From a virus, in the IMG/VR virus record IMGVR_UViG_3300035180_001820, positions 1 to 64,000 of that record: a DNA stretch of 64,000 bases; one strand, 5' to 3'. The position numbers and the translations under genes are program-made. The notes beneath the pieces were generated by a model that saw only the letters and a list, made by a program, of their open reading frames with translations, was not told the origin of the DNA and ran no database searches. Below, in pieces: positions 19,083 to 27,652 of this stretch (positions are counted from its first letter, which is position 1; each line of letters starts with the position of its first letter).

Positions 19083-19106
19083 AACCTACTTTTATTTTAT
19101 TAATAA

Positions 19107-19622
19107 CTATTTTTTTATTTCATTACGAATTAATTTTACATTAAGTTCGTCTTCCGCTTTACTCAATACATCAGTTTGTGATGTAGGAATATCAACCAAT
19201 CTACCTTTTGTTATTTTGTTTGTTATTTTGATAGTAAGTTTATTTGTTTTTTTATTTATATTGACATATGAAAATTTTCCAATGTCATAATATGAACTAT
19301 AAATATCAAGAAATTCTTTACACGATTTTCTAAGCCTATAGAATGATATCATATCATTTTCAGTTAAATATTCATGACCTGCTACAACACCTTCTTTAGA
19401 ATATATCTCTAAAATTTTGTCATAAATATTAATTTGTTCATTAATATCTATCAAAAGGAATGGTGATAACAATTCATCATGTATATATCCACTGATTAAA
19501 TCAAACATATAATCATATAGTTTTTCATCAGTATCTAATTCTGATACATGAATCATTCGATTATTCCTTCTATCCAAAGTATAATCAAAACGAGTAAAAT
19601 TTTTGGGTTGTTTCTTTTTCAT
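19107..19622 (-). CDS. Hypothetical protein
   Basis: 171 residues from ATG 19622 (MKKKQPKNFTRF). A longer frame from ATG 19664 adds 14 hydrophobic residues but would span the TATATTTATTATA motif at 19624-19636. Helical, charged, no known domain. If the motif is a promoter, the mRNA would begin at or just before the ATG. Confidence 0.6.
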   Translation of the reverse strand: MKKKQPKNFTRFDYTLDRRNNRMIHVSELDTDEKLYDYMFDLISGYIHDELLSPFLLIDINEQINIYDKILEIYSKEGVVAGHEYLTENDMISFYRLRKSCKEFLDIYSSYYDIGKFSYVNINKKTNKLTIKITNKITKGRLVDIPTSQTDVLSKAEDELNVKLIRNEIKK

Positions 19623-19623
19623 A

Positions 19624-19636
19624 TATAATAAATATA
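19624..19636 (-). promoter_or_regulatory. Candidate second-class promoter (TATATTTATTATA)
   Basis: Same 13 bases as at 8471 and 46040, ending one base before the ATG at 19622. A hairpin (19645-19674, AGGGAT paired with ATCCCT) lies just upstream and may end the preceding transcript. Confidence 0.3.
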
Positions 19637-19679
19637 ATAGGGATATGAAATTTTCATTCCACATCCCTAAAAGTATTAA

Positions 19680-19970
19680 TTAAACCGCAAATGATTTCTT
19701 CAACTTTGCAGTTGCAACATATGTACCGGCATCACGAGTATGCTTGAACAATTTCCCTGCATTTGCACGTACTAAACGCATCAAATAATTATGAGTATAT
19801 GATCTCTCAGGGGCAGATTCCAAACCTAAGCTTTTATATGACTTTTTAGCTAGTTTAGAAACTGAATCATTTGTGATTGTAAATGAACCATCAGATACTG
19901 AAGCATTTGCTAATAGTACGAATAATGATTCTTTGATTGTAGGGGCAAGAGCCTTTGTCTTCTTTGCCAT
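19680..19970 (-). CDS. Small basic protein, possible DNA-binding
   Basis: 96 residues, rich in Lys, Ala and Ser. Helix-turn-helix-like spacing in SFTITNDSVSKLAKKSYK and a closing KLKKSFAV. First and probably only gene of the 20011 promoter before a weak hairpin. It may be an abundant early protein; function unknown. Confidence 0.65.
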   Translation of the reverse strand: MAKKTKALAPTIKESLFVLLANASVSDGSFTITNDSVSKLAKKSYKSLGLESAPERSYTHNYLMRLVRANAGKLFKHTRDAGTYVATAKLKKSFAV

Positions 19971-20010
19971 AGAGTAACCTCTTTGTTTGTTTTGTTAATT
20001 AATTGATATA

Positions 20011-20041
20011 CAAATATAATTAAAATATATTGTAATGTCAA
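20011..20041 (-). promoter_or_regulatory. Promoter, TTGACA-N17-TATATTTG
   Basis: Minus strand: TTGACA at 20041-20036, TATATTTG at 20018-20011, spacer 17. Drives 19680-19970. Confidence 0.8.
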
Positions 20042-20082
20042 TTGTGTTATTTAATAATTTATTTTCTAAAATATATATTAAA

Positions 20083-20171
20083 AAGCCGTAGGCTTAGTCG
20101 TTCTCCGACTTCGGTAGATGCTTCGCATCTGAGTCGCATGCGACTCTTAAGGTAGCGGATTTCTAATCCGC
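20083..20171. ncRNA. Five back-to-back hairpins, candidate small structured RNA
   Basis: Perfect stems: 20083-87/91-95 (5 bp), 20096-100/106-110 (5 bp), 20116-121/125-130 (6 bp), 20131-136/141-146 (6 bp), 20155-161/165-171 (7 bp). On the minus strand the third has the very stable GCGAAGC cap and the last (first in that direction, AAGCC/GGCTT) is followed by T residues like a terminator. The plus strand reads toward the 20324 gene. A further 8-bp inverted repeat lies at 20195-20202/20226-20233. Strand is uncertain. Confidence 0.5.
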
Positions 20172-20323
20172 GAATTTCTGATATAAGTTCCACAAAAACC
20201 TATAAATTTAATTATATTATACATTTAGGTTTTACCATTAAAATTAAAAATAAAGATATAAATTATAAAATTTCAGTCTATTTATTTTATATATTAATTT
20301 TTTTCTAAATAATAGGATAACCA

Positions 20324-20662
20324 ATGTCTACATTCTTTCATATTTTATTTAATTTGTGGTTAGTATCAAGATTTACATATAATCCAATTTTATATATAAC
20401 GGTAATAATATTATCAGCAAGACCTGATGTTATTAGATTATTACAAAAAGATAAATCTGATTGGACAACATATAATGAATGTCATAAAATGACGTTAAGT
20501 AATATGTTAATTCCATTCTCAAATGATCATATTCTTATGGATTATTATTGTCATCAACCAACAGGTGAATGGAAACCTTGGGTTTTACCGCTTGAAATAT
20601 GTCTTTGGATAATATATATCATTTTATACATATATTGTCCGCAATATGTTAGATTAATCTAA
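20324..20662 (+). CDS. Plus-strand small membrane protein (moron-like)
   Basis: 112 residues, the only convincing plus-strand gene. Membrane segments at about 5-32 and 86-105 flank a polar loop with CHKM and DYYCHQPTGEWKPW. AGGA lies 7 bases before the ATG. It is set apart from the minus-strand genes by the hairpin array on one side and a terminator on the other, as for independently expressed accessory (moron) genes. Function unknown. Confidence 0.65.
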   Translation: MSTFFHILFNLWLVSRFTYNPILYITVIILSARPDVIRLLQKDKSDWTTYNECHKMTLSNMLIPFSNDHILMDYYCHQPTGEWKPWVLPLEICLWIIYIILYIYCPQYVRLI

Positions 20663-20787
20663 AATAACATAAAATAGTGACCTTTAGATGCCCACCAGAT
20701 GCATCAAATTATCAGACCATTGAAATATACAGTCTGTTTATTTGGCTCTTCTAGTAAGCATTATATGAATTTTCATAGTTTTATAAT
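20663..20787. other. Non-coding stretch between plus-strand gene and terminator
   Basis: No gene seen. It holds a 5-bp inverted repeat (CAGAC...GTCTG around 20714-20737) and GGCTCTTCTAGTAAG near 20741, a partial copy of the CTAGACTCTTCTA repeat found at 40403 and elsewhere. Confidence 0.4.
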
Positions 20788-20822
20788 AAAAATGCCGAGA
20801 TTAGATAATACCAATCTCGGCA
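20788..20822 (-). terminator. Intrinsic terminator
   Basis: Perfect 10-bp stem (20793-20802 with 20813-20822, TGCCGAGATT/AATCTCGGCA) followed on the minus strand by TTTTTATT. It ends the 20829-22266 transcript and shields the plus-strand gene. Confidence 0.88.
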
Positions 20823-20828
20823 CTAATT

Positions 20829-21323
20829 TTAGAAGCTACTAGAATCAAAAGAACTACTTGAGTCAAAAGACGATCCGCTATCTGAACCAAATGAACTACT
20901 ACTAGAATCAAATGAAGAACTAGAATCGGATCCTGATGAATAACTAGATTCTGAATCTGAAGAACTTCCCCAATCAGCAGTAGAACCGCCGCCGCCAAAA
21001 TCTCCACCTTGACCTTCAAATCCAGTATTAGAATCTGGCAATCTTTCTTCAGGAAGTTGACTATCATTTTCTAACAATTGTTCTGCGGCATAATAACCTG
21101 CTACACCAAATGGTGTAATATTATCATCTTCTTCAGATTGTTTACGTAATCTTTCACGTTCTTCTTCATCCGCAATTCTTTTGCGTCTGATTTTTTCAAT
21201 ATCAGTTGCGGTAAGTACGGTAGTTGCATTTTCTTGAACTGGTACATTATCATATACTGTATTTGGTTCAGCATATTTGCTTGGTTCTTGTTTCTTACCG
21301 AAAAGTTTAGTAATCCATGACAT
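20829..21323 (-). CDS. Protein with charged helix and long Ser/Asp-rich tail
   Basis: 164 residues. It starts SWITKLFGKK, then a charged helix (IEKIRRKRIADEEERERLRK), a Gly-rich linker (GGDFGGGGS), and about 50 residues of nearly only Ser, Asp, Phe and Gly. The tail looks disordered. Such tails occur in small bacterial proteins of unknown role. It ends 6 bases before the terminator. Confidence 0.7.
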   Translation of the reverse strand: MSWITKLFGKKQEPSKYAEPNTVYDNVPVQENATTVLTATDIEKIRRKRIADEEERERLRKQSEEDDNITPFGVAGYYAAEQLLENDSQLPEERLPDSNTGFEGQGGDFGGGGSTADWGSSSDSESSYSSGSDSSSSFDSSSSSFGSDSGSSFDSSSSFDSSSF

Positions 21324-21324
21324 A

Positions 21325-21849
21325 TTAGAGCTCCGTTTGTTTGTTTTTTAGTGTTTGTTTAAACTCAATACTTCCATCTGGAAATATTATTATATAATCT
21401 TTATTTGAATTTCTTGTGTATCTAAATGTTGCCCATGTACCTGAACGAATTTGTTCTTTAAACTCATTTGGACAAACTATCATTAAACTTACTGCATCTA
21501 CAATATCATGATTTCTAACAAGATATGGTTTTTCTTCATGAATAATAGTATTACCTTCTTGAGGTGTTTTAGGATGTTGACTACAAAGATGCGCATATGC
21601 TCTATAAACATTTATATTAGGCGGATGTATTTCATAACCAACTACACCTAATTTAATACACAATAAATGAAATTCAAGATCTGCACCTTGACAATCTCCA
21701 TGATGTACTATATAAGGATCTAATGCTTCAACAACCATCTTTAATGATGCAAGTTGATTCATCGTACAACCATATTTAGTTCCGGTAAATCCAACTATAT
21801 TTACTTTAGGAATTGTATCATAAGTAGGTTTAGGTATTTTTTCAAACAT
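21325..21849 (-). CDS. SLOG-superfamily nucleotide-binding protein
   Basis: 174 residues from ATG 21849 (MFEKIPKP). VGFTGTKYG near the start, HHGDCQGADLEFH, EIHPPN, an RNHDIVDAV segment and GTWATFRYTR make a Rossmann-like SLOG protein (DprA/YpsA-like). SLOG proteins bind nucleotides or their derivatives, often in conflict or signalling systems. A longer frame to 21876 would overlap the upstream gene more. Confidence 0.75.
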   Translation of the reverse strand: MFEKIPKPTYDTIPKVNIVGFTGTKYGCTMNQLASLKMVVEALDPYIVHHGDCQGADLEFHLLCIKLGVVGYEIHPPNINVYRAYAHLCSQHPKTPQEGNTIIHEEKPYLVRNHDIVDAVSLMIVCPNEFKEQIRSGTWATFRYTRNSNKDYIIIFPDGSIEFKQTLKNKQTEL

Positions 21850-22084
21850 ATGATACCCAACATATTGATATAACAAGTGTTAAAAAAGAAGGATTTGTAA
21901 AACACATTCCAGCAAATTCTAACATAGAATATATTTCATTACATGTTTCTGCCAATTTAATCTGACTTTTTGTTTTTGAGTAAATCTTATCACCAATCCA
22001 ATAACTATTATCACATCCTTTTGGATATAAAATAATAGCTTTTCTTTTTTTACCAGCTCTGAATATTGTTCTCTTTACATACAT
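21842..22084 (-). CDS. Hypothetical small protein
   Basis: 80 residues: basic N-terminus (RAGKKRKAIILYPKGCDN), then a helix, and a hydrophobic end. Its ATG lies inside the end of the frameshifted upstream gene and its stop overlaps the SLOG start by 8 bases. Unknown. Confidence 0.55.
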   Translation of the reverse strand: MYVKRTIFRAGKKRKAIILYPKGCDNSYWIGDKIYSKTKSQIKLAETCNEIYSMLEFAGMCFTNPSFLTLVISICWVSYV

Positions 22085-22266
22085 TTGATCTTAACTCTTT
22101 TAATGTAGATTCTACTATATTTAGTTTATTAGCACATTCTATTAACTTATTAATATCACCACCAATATCGGCACAACGTTCTTTAAATTCTTTATCAAGA
22201 ACTTTACGATAATTCTCAAAAAATCATTTCAGTTGTTACACCATTACCTAAATCATTGTTGTGCAT
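22050..22266 (-). pseudogene. Small gene split by a +1 frameshift at UUU UGA
   Basis: From ATG 22266 the frame gives MHNNDLGNGVTTEMIF then TGA at 22218-22216. The +1 frame from that point reads ENYRKVLDKEFKERC and continues in good protein-like sequence to TAA at 22050, about 71 residues in all. The stop follows a run of six T. Either one T is extra (mutation or assembly error) or ribosomes shift +1 at UUU UGA, as at the prfB site. The long second part argues for a real product. Confidence 0.6.
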
Positions 22267-22290
22267 ATATTCTTGTTTTAATTTATATAT

Positions 22291-22321
22291 CAAATATAAC
22301 TATTTATAAACCAAATGTCAA
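22291..22321 (-). promoter_or_regulatory. Promoter, TTGACA-N17-TATATTTG
   Basis: Minus strand: TTGACA at 22321-22316, TATATTTG at 22298-22291, spacer 17. Drives the frameshifted gene, 21842, SLOG and 20829. Confidence 0.8.
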
Positions 22322-22327
22322 TTGAGT

Positions 22328-22927
<600 letters not shown>

Positions 22928-22932
22928 TTATT

Positions 22933-23136
22933 TCAAAACCCAGGTTTTTTACGATATTCATATTTTTCCCAATCCCAAGTTGGTTCTCCAACAACATCTT
23001 TCCATTTCAATATTTCTCCAGACATACCAACATGGTATCTATTTGCATATTGAAGAACTATTGGTTTTTTTGAATTTTTTGATTGTGTATAACTCAATTC
23101 CAATTTTATTTCATTTGGTGTTAATGTATATGCCAT
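22933..23136 (-). CDS. Small protein with single YR-x-KP domain
   Basis: 67 residues from ATG 23136. Contains KKPIVLQYAN, then WKDVVGEPTWDWEKYEYRKKPGF. The same layout is repeated several times in the 25057-26043 product, so this is a single-domain relative. The domain is familiar from many phages; no known function. Confidence 0.7.
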   Translation of the reverse strand: MAYTLTPNEIKLELSYTQSKNSKKPIVLQYANRYHVGMSGEILKWKDVVGEPTWDWEKYEYRKKPGF

Positions 23137-23137
23137 T

Positions 23138-23527
23138 TTATTCCCAATCCAATTCTTTAATAATATCCGATAATACAGTATCAGATTTAACTTCAGGTAC
23201 ACTTCTAACTAAAATGCTATATATGACAACAGCATCTTCATATGATAAATAAACATCAAAATCAAAATAACTTGAAACTGTATTACTAAATAAACTTTTC
23301 AAATTATTAATACGTATTTCATGTCCGAGCTTTTCAGTAACCAAAATACCATTTGAATCATATTTATACTTTGACTTTGATACTGATAAATCATAATTAA
23401 ATTCTATCATTTCCTGTATGGTCACACCATAATATATAGCTAGGAAAGTATATTTTCCTAATTCGATTACATTAAAAATTTTATTGTTTAATAAAATTTT
23501 GCTTCCAATATTTATTTTACTTATCAT
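23138..23527 (-). CDS. Hypothetical protein
   Basis: 129 residues, beta-rich N-terminus (INIGSKILLNNKIFNVIELG) followed by a helical part with a YEDAVVIYSILV stretch. Fits no family I know. One-base gap to 23528 shows a shared operon. Confidence 0.6.
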   Translation of the reverse strand: MISKINIGSKILLNNKIFNVIELGKYTFLAIYYGVTIQEMIEFNYDLSVSKSKYKYDSNGILVTEKLGHEIRINNLKSLFSNTVSSYFDFDVYLSYEDAVVIYSILVRSVPEVKSDTVLSDIIKELDWE

Positions 23528-23752
23528 CTAAAAATCTCGAGTATTGATAGGTTTGTGATTAATTAATGCTCTATAAATTGTTTTTTCAACAATACTATAA
23601 AACAATTTGTCTGATAGTTGATTATTACTTTTGAATGTTGCACATGCATTAACAAAGTCATCACCGGAATTATGTAAATATATTATTAATAAATCGGATG
23701 ACATATTATTTAACATTGTCTTATATGGTGTTAACCTATTTTTATCCTCCAT
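23528..23752 (-). CDS. Hypothetical small helical protein
   Basis: 74 residues, all helical, polar; contains LLIIYLHNSGDDFVNAC. Overlaps 23742-24161 by 11 bases. Unknown. Confidence 0.55.
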   Translation of the reverse strand: MEDKNRLTPYKTMLNNMSSDLLIIYLHNSGDDFVNACATFKSNNQLSDKLFYSIVEKTIYRALINHKPINTRDF

Positions 23753-24161
23753 AATATTGACTTTCTTTTAATTTATCATATGCATCTATTCCATATTGAT
23801 GATCGGTTGTATAATTAGTCCAATCTTCTTTTAAAGTATGTTCTATAAAATCAATAGGTAATATTAAATCATGTTCTTTTACATAATGTGATAATTTATC
23901 AGGCCAAATGTATACATAATCGGTTCTTTCACATGATCCTAATATATCACTACAAATTCTACATGTAGAAAAACCTCTATAATGATTTAATCTAATACCA
24001 CCATCTAAATACGTAACAATATAATCTTTATGAATATAATATTTTTTATAAATATCATCCCAAAATTGAGAAGATAAAAATTTATTAGGGTTAGGATATT
24101 TTTCATTTTCTTTATAATTATTTTTCCAATACCCAAGTAACTTAAGTTTTATTTGTTCCAT
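23742..24161 (-). CDS. Conserved phage/bacterial protein with WPD-x-LSHYV motif
   Basis: 139 residues. STCRICSDILGSCERTDYVY followed by WPDKLSHYVKEHDLILP matches a pattern I have seen in bacterial and phage proteins (CRxCG...TDG...WPEGLAHYV-x-x-H). The two Cys may bind metal. Function not known. 20-base overlap with the upstream HAD gene. Confidence 0.65.
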   Translation of the reverse strand: MEQIKLKLLGYWKNNYKENEKYPNPNKFLSSQFWDDIYKKYYIHKDYIVTYLDGGIRLNHYRGFSTCRICSDILGSCERTDYVYIWPDKLSHYVKEHDLILPIDFIEHTLKEDWTNYTTDHQYGIDAYDKLKESQYYGG

Positions 24162-24639
24162 TTAATATCCATTCCGCTTTATATATAGCATGTGGTGTTA
24201 AACCACAATAGCTATCAATTTGTATAAAATTATTTCTTTGCCAATATAACATATCAGAATCATCATCAAAAATAACATACTTTACATAGTCCCAATTATA
24301 TTGGCCTAAATATTCTTCATTATCTTTAATCCATCTTAATATTTCATTACCACGAAGTGCGGATGATGTTGGTGTTAATCCAACTATTTCACCTTTGAAA
24401 CCATGTTTATTAAACATCTCTTGCATAGATTCTACAGTTTCACCGATTCTCCAAACGGATGATATAACAACTTTGGCATTTGTTTTTTCAATTAGAATAT
24501 TAAGTAAATCCATACATCTAGGATCAATGTCATCTCTACCTCTTTCTAATTCACTTATATATGAAGGTGTATATGCTAATTCATTGTTCATAACACCATC
24601 AATATCCAAAAATATTATTTTAACTATTTCATCTGACAT
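24142..24639 (-). CDS. HAD-superfamily phosphatase
   Basis: 165 residues from ATG 24639. HAD motif I IFLDIDGVMN, motif II VVISSVWR, motif III/IV VIFDDDSDM are in order. The compact layout resembles HAD domains found with RNA repair proteins. Substrate not visible. ATG 24651 is possible and would add four residues; both overlap the upstream stop. Confidence 0.8.
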   Translation of the reverse strand: MSDEIVKIIFLDIDGVMNNELAYTPSYISELERGRDDIDPRCMDLLNILIEKTNAKVVISSVWRIGETVESMQEMFNKHGFKGEIVGLTPTSSALRGNEILRWIKDNEEYLGQYNWDYVKYVIFDDDSDMLYWQRNNFIQIDSYCGLTPHAIYKAEWILNGTNKT

Positions 24640-25067
24640 TTTATACCACATATAAATTTTATTTTTTCAAAAAAAGTTAATTTCATTTCATCAGGTCCAT
24701 AAAAAACAGGTTTAGTTTCTTTATATTCAATTGAATCTAAATACAATTTTTCTACTTCATATGTACCATTATGTTGTCTTGATATCTCAAAATTTAATGC
24801 ACCAGTAGTTTCAAATATTTCCTTATCAATTTTTCGTATTCTATCTCTTGCATATTCTTTCATAGCAGCACTCATAGAATCACTTAATTTTTCATCATTG
24901 ATACTTCGTATAATCTGTGGACTTTCAGTATCTGCTTTTGGATATTTTATATTACATTTAATATCCTCTACACTTGATGTTAGTGCTATAAGTTCAAATG
25001 ATTTTCTATGATCATTTAATGCAGCTAATTTTTCAATATGACTTCTTAAATAAATATTATAAACCAA
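24624..25067 (-). CDS. Hypothetical protein
   Basis: 147 residues beginning at TTG 25067, which overlaps the upstream stop by 11 bases. Helical N-terminus, then a beta hairpin (YEVEKLYLDSIEYKETKP) and Cys-x-x-x-Cys near the end. Ends with TAG, showing TAG serves as a normal stop here. Confidence 0.55.
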   Translation of the reverse strand: MVYNIYLRSHIEKLAALNDHRKSFELIALTSSVEDIKCNIKYPKADTESPQIIRSINDEKLSDSMSAAMKEYARDRIRKIDKEIFETTGALNFEISRQHNGTYEVEKLYLDSIEYKETKPVFYGPDEMKLTFFEKIKFICGIKCQMK

Positions 25068-26043
25068 AACCTGTTACCTTTTCTTCTTGTTTTAATATAC
25101 CTAAAGGTGTACCATCTGAAAATGTATAATCTGATAGTAATGTATCTTTTGTAATTATACCACCGCGTACTTTAATAACAATAGCATGTTTAATGATCAT
25201 AAATCTAATATTTTCTTGTTCTATTACATTACCATTTTTCTTATGTTTGATTTCATAATTATCACGACTCTTAAACGCATCAATTAATTCATCATCGGTA
25301 AATGCACGATATTCAGGTTCAGGTTTTATCCTGTAATAGTAACTTTGCCAATTCCATGCTGGCTCTAAACAATCATCATATATAGTGCTTTTCTTTTTTA
25401 ATGCACATTGTATCTTAATAGGTTTATTTGTTTTAAGTGACTTTGCATATTCCATCATTAATACAATTTGATTAATTAATATGTCATATTTAACATCATC
25501 AACAATATTAGTTACCTCTTCATTAAGATCATCTTTAGGCTTTTCACGATAATCATTATAAGTTGGCCAAGATACTATAGGTCCACTGTTTTTTGTTTCT
25601 TTAACATCTAACCAATCTTTATCATCTTTATGTTTATATTGTAACACCATAGGTTTACCAATAGCAATTTGATGATAATATCTTTCTTTTAACAATTCTA
25701 ATTCACTTGGTAATTCACGATACTCGGTACCATCTTCCCATGAAGGATCTAAATTGCACGTATGCCAAACCTTCATCCCAGGTTTCTTATATTGGATTGT
25801 GATTGGTTTTTCATAATGTTTTGATTTATTATATTTTTCAATAAGTAATTGCCTTTCACAAAAAACTTCCCTAAATTCAAATTTAGAAAAATCCCAAATA
25901 GGTTCACCAGCAACAGGATACCATACGGAAAATCTTGCTCTTAATGTCTTATCGCGATATTCTAATTTTATTGGAGTACCTCTTTGTTTCATTACATAAT
26001 ATTTTAACTTTAAACCCATGTTTGGATTTTTAACATTTTTCAT
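25057..26043 (-). CDS. Multi-repeat protein of the YR-x-KP domain
   Basis: 328 residues made of about four copies of a unit of about 75: helix, KP(I/M)-x-(I/L)(Q/R)YK, W-x-D, then W-x-x-x-x-YR-x-KP. Clear ends are at EPIWDFSKFEFRE, DGTEYRELP, YNDYREKP and NWQSYYYRIKP. The last 80 residues are different. It shares TAATG with the upstream gene. Function unknown; repetition suggests binding. Confidence 0.72.
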   Translation of the reverse strand: MKNVKNPNMGLKLKYYVMKQRGTPIKLEYRDKTLRARFSVWYPVAGEPIWDFSKFEFREVFCERQLLIEKYNKSKHYEKPITIQYKKPGMKVWHTCNLDPSWEDGTEYRELPSELELLKERYYHQIAIGKPMVLQYKHKDDKDWLDVKETKNSGPIVSWPTYNDYREKPKDDLNEEVTNIVDDVKYDILINQIVLMMEYAKSLKTNKPIKIQCALKKKSTIYDDCLEPAWNWQSYYYRIKPEPEYRAFTDDELIDAFKSRDNYEIKHKKNGNVIEQENIRFMIIKHAIVIKVRGGIITKDTLLSDYTFSDGTPLGILKQEEKVTGFGL

Positions 26044-26300
26044 TATTTACCTATTTCTTTAATTTTTCTAAAAATGGTACGAATCCACATCCAAAATGGA
26101 ATCACCAAATCAATTAAAAGTTCTTTTTTGGATTTATATTCTTCTTCACCTACAAATAGCTTTACTAATATGGTCATATAGTATACTGCCAAAATTACAC
26201 AAATTGTAATGATAGTATCAATTGGTAACTAAGGTCCTACAGGTCCACTATTTGTTGGTACGAAAACAGGCATAGGAATTATTTGTAAAATATTATTCAT
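26043..26300 (-). pseudogene. Small membrane protein gene with an in-frame amber codon
   Basis: ATG 26300 opens a frame with TAG at codon 24 (26231-26229). The same frame then reads LPIDTIITICVILAVYYM, KKELLIDLVIPFWMWIRT and ends at TAA 26043, 85 codons in all. The second part has a membrane helix and a good protein sequence but lacks an ATG before the helix. Either a nonsense mutation, readthrough, or two genes with the second starting at TTG inside. Other genes here use TAG as a stop, so global recoding is unlikely. Confidence 0.55.
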
Positions 26301-26568
26301 ATTCACTCCATACTAATATAGTATCATTTACTTTAAGTTTAGACCATTTTTCATAAGTCTCAATCATAGGTTGAAATTTACCAGTTGAATCTTTTCCTAG
26401 CCATCTAAATTGTGTTGTATTTTCTAAAAATCCAATTTTAGTAAGTGTCCATTTTCCAACGACAACATATGTTTCATAATACTTATAATGTGGTTTAGGT
26501 GTATGATCACATGATGTTAATAATATACTAAATAAAAATGCTAAAAATAATACTTTATACTTTTTCAT
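26293..26568 (-). CDS. Lipoprotein
   Basis: 91 residues from ATG 26568. Signal peptide KKYKVLFLAFLFSILLTSC with lipobox LTSC (Cys20). Mature part about 70 residues, beta-rich, with WLGKDSTGKFQPM. A membrane lipoprotein of this kind may affect superinfection or lysis; no evidence for either. It overlaps the DNA ligase end by 14 bases. Confidence 0.72.
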   Translation of the reverse strand: MKKYKVLFLAFLFSILLTSCDHTPKPHYKYYETYVVVGKWTLTKIGFLENTTQFRWLGKDSTGKFQPMIETYEKWSKLKVNDTILVWSEYE

Positions 26569-27652
26569 ATTCTTCTCTATTAAATTTTGTTGCATATGGA
26601 ATCCTAAGACTTCCATCAGGTGTATAATTTTGAAATTTAATTGTCACCGAATGTCCAATATAATCATTTTTATTTTCAAGCAATTTCTTAAGAAAAGGCC
26701 AAGGACCAACAATATTTGATTTACATGTCTGACCATTTTTCAATTGTACTCGAATGTAACCTGCCATACCTGATTTATTACCTTCACCTTCAAGAATATC
26801 AAGAAGAATGAATTCATCATCCATAAAATCTTTTCTTTTTAAGAGATATTTGGATTTTTTGTTTTCATAAAACCCATCCAATCTAATAATAGATCCTTCA
26901 TATCCATCAGCGATAAATTGCTCATGCAATACATCAAGTTCTTCAAATGAGTTTGCAACATATGTAGGTACAAGTATCCAGTTTGCATAATTTATTTCCT
27001 TTACTAAATTGGTTAAGTATTTATATCTTTCGGAAAAAATCATATTAGGAATGTATATATCATATACATAAAAGAATAATGATTTATTAGTTTCGGCAAG
27101 TTCAGCTGCGGTAGGAGTTTGTTTTTTAGCAAGGCTCATGATTGCATCAAAGTCTGCTTTTAATTCATGATTATAAAGTTCACCGTCAACAAACTTAACA
27201 TTTGGATAATTTTTTACTTTATTTGAAAAGATATTAGGCCATTCATAAATATGTTTATCACCACGCGAACGTAATTCATCTGGACGATGAGCACAACGCA
27301 TGCCATCAAGTTTAGGTTGGACAAAAACTGGAAAAGTAAGCTTCTTTTTATTATCAGCATAACCTTTAGCAGTCATAGGATCCATTTTTTCTTTTGAATC
27401 AACATGCTCAATAGTTGTTGAATAACCTCTACTTAATTTTTTTATGTGCATGGCTTCGGCTTCGGCTCGGGCTTGTGAAGCTCCAGTTGTTTCATTCGCT
27501 TTACCAACATTTTTTGGTTTACAAATTGTCCATTTTGAGGTAACCATCTTACCATTAAGTTTTCCACTTATGGTTCTATATTTATTATCAACGACTTCAA
27601 CTTCCCATGTTTGAATAGTACCCGTTGATGTTCTTTTATAAATAGTTATCAT
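26555..27652 (-). CDS. ATP-dependent DNA ligase
   Basis: 365 residues. Motif I VQPKLDGMR (Lys114 takes AMP), motif III VDGELY, motif IV YEGSIIR, motif V YLLKRKD, and a C-terminal OB fold. About 100 N-terminal residues come first (including a WGR-like ITIYKRTSTGTIQTWE-x-E-V start). It seals nicks in phage DNA. ATG start at 27652 overlaps the next gene's end by 4 bases. Confidence 0.9.
   Translation of the reverse strand: MITIYKRTSTGTIQTWEVEVVDNKYRTISGKLNGKMVTSKWTICKPKNVGKANETTGASQARAEAEAMHIKKLSRGYSTTIEHVDSKEKMDPMTAKGYADNKKKLTFPVFVQPKLDGMRCAHRPDELRSRGDKHIYEWPNIFSNKVKNYPNVKFVDGELYNHELKADFDAIMSLAKKQTPTAAELAETNKSLFFYVYDIYIPNMIFSERYKYLTNLVKEINYANWILVPTYVANSFEELDVLHEQFIADGYEGSIIRLDGFYENKKSKYLLKRKDFMDDEFILLDILEGEGNKSGMAGYIRVQLKNGQTCKSNIVGPWPFLKKLLENKNDYIGHSVTIKFQNYTPDGSLRIPYATKFNREEYEKV

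Noticed and set aside
20151-20190. tRNA-Arg (UCU)
   Set aside because: A perfect anticodon arm with GGTAG before it, but no acceptor stem, D stem or T arm can be built around it.
22291-22321. T4 late promoter TATAAATA in the spacer
   Set aside because: TATAAATA is seen in this promoter spacer only; the other 18 promoters lack it, so it is probably chance.
26043-26300. Genome-wide TAG recoding
   Set aside because: Genes at 24624 and 49561 end at TAG in correct context, and large genes have no internal TAG.
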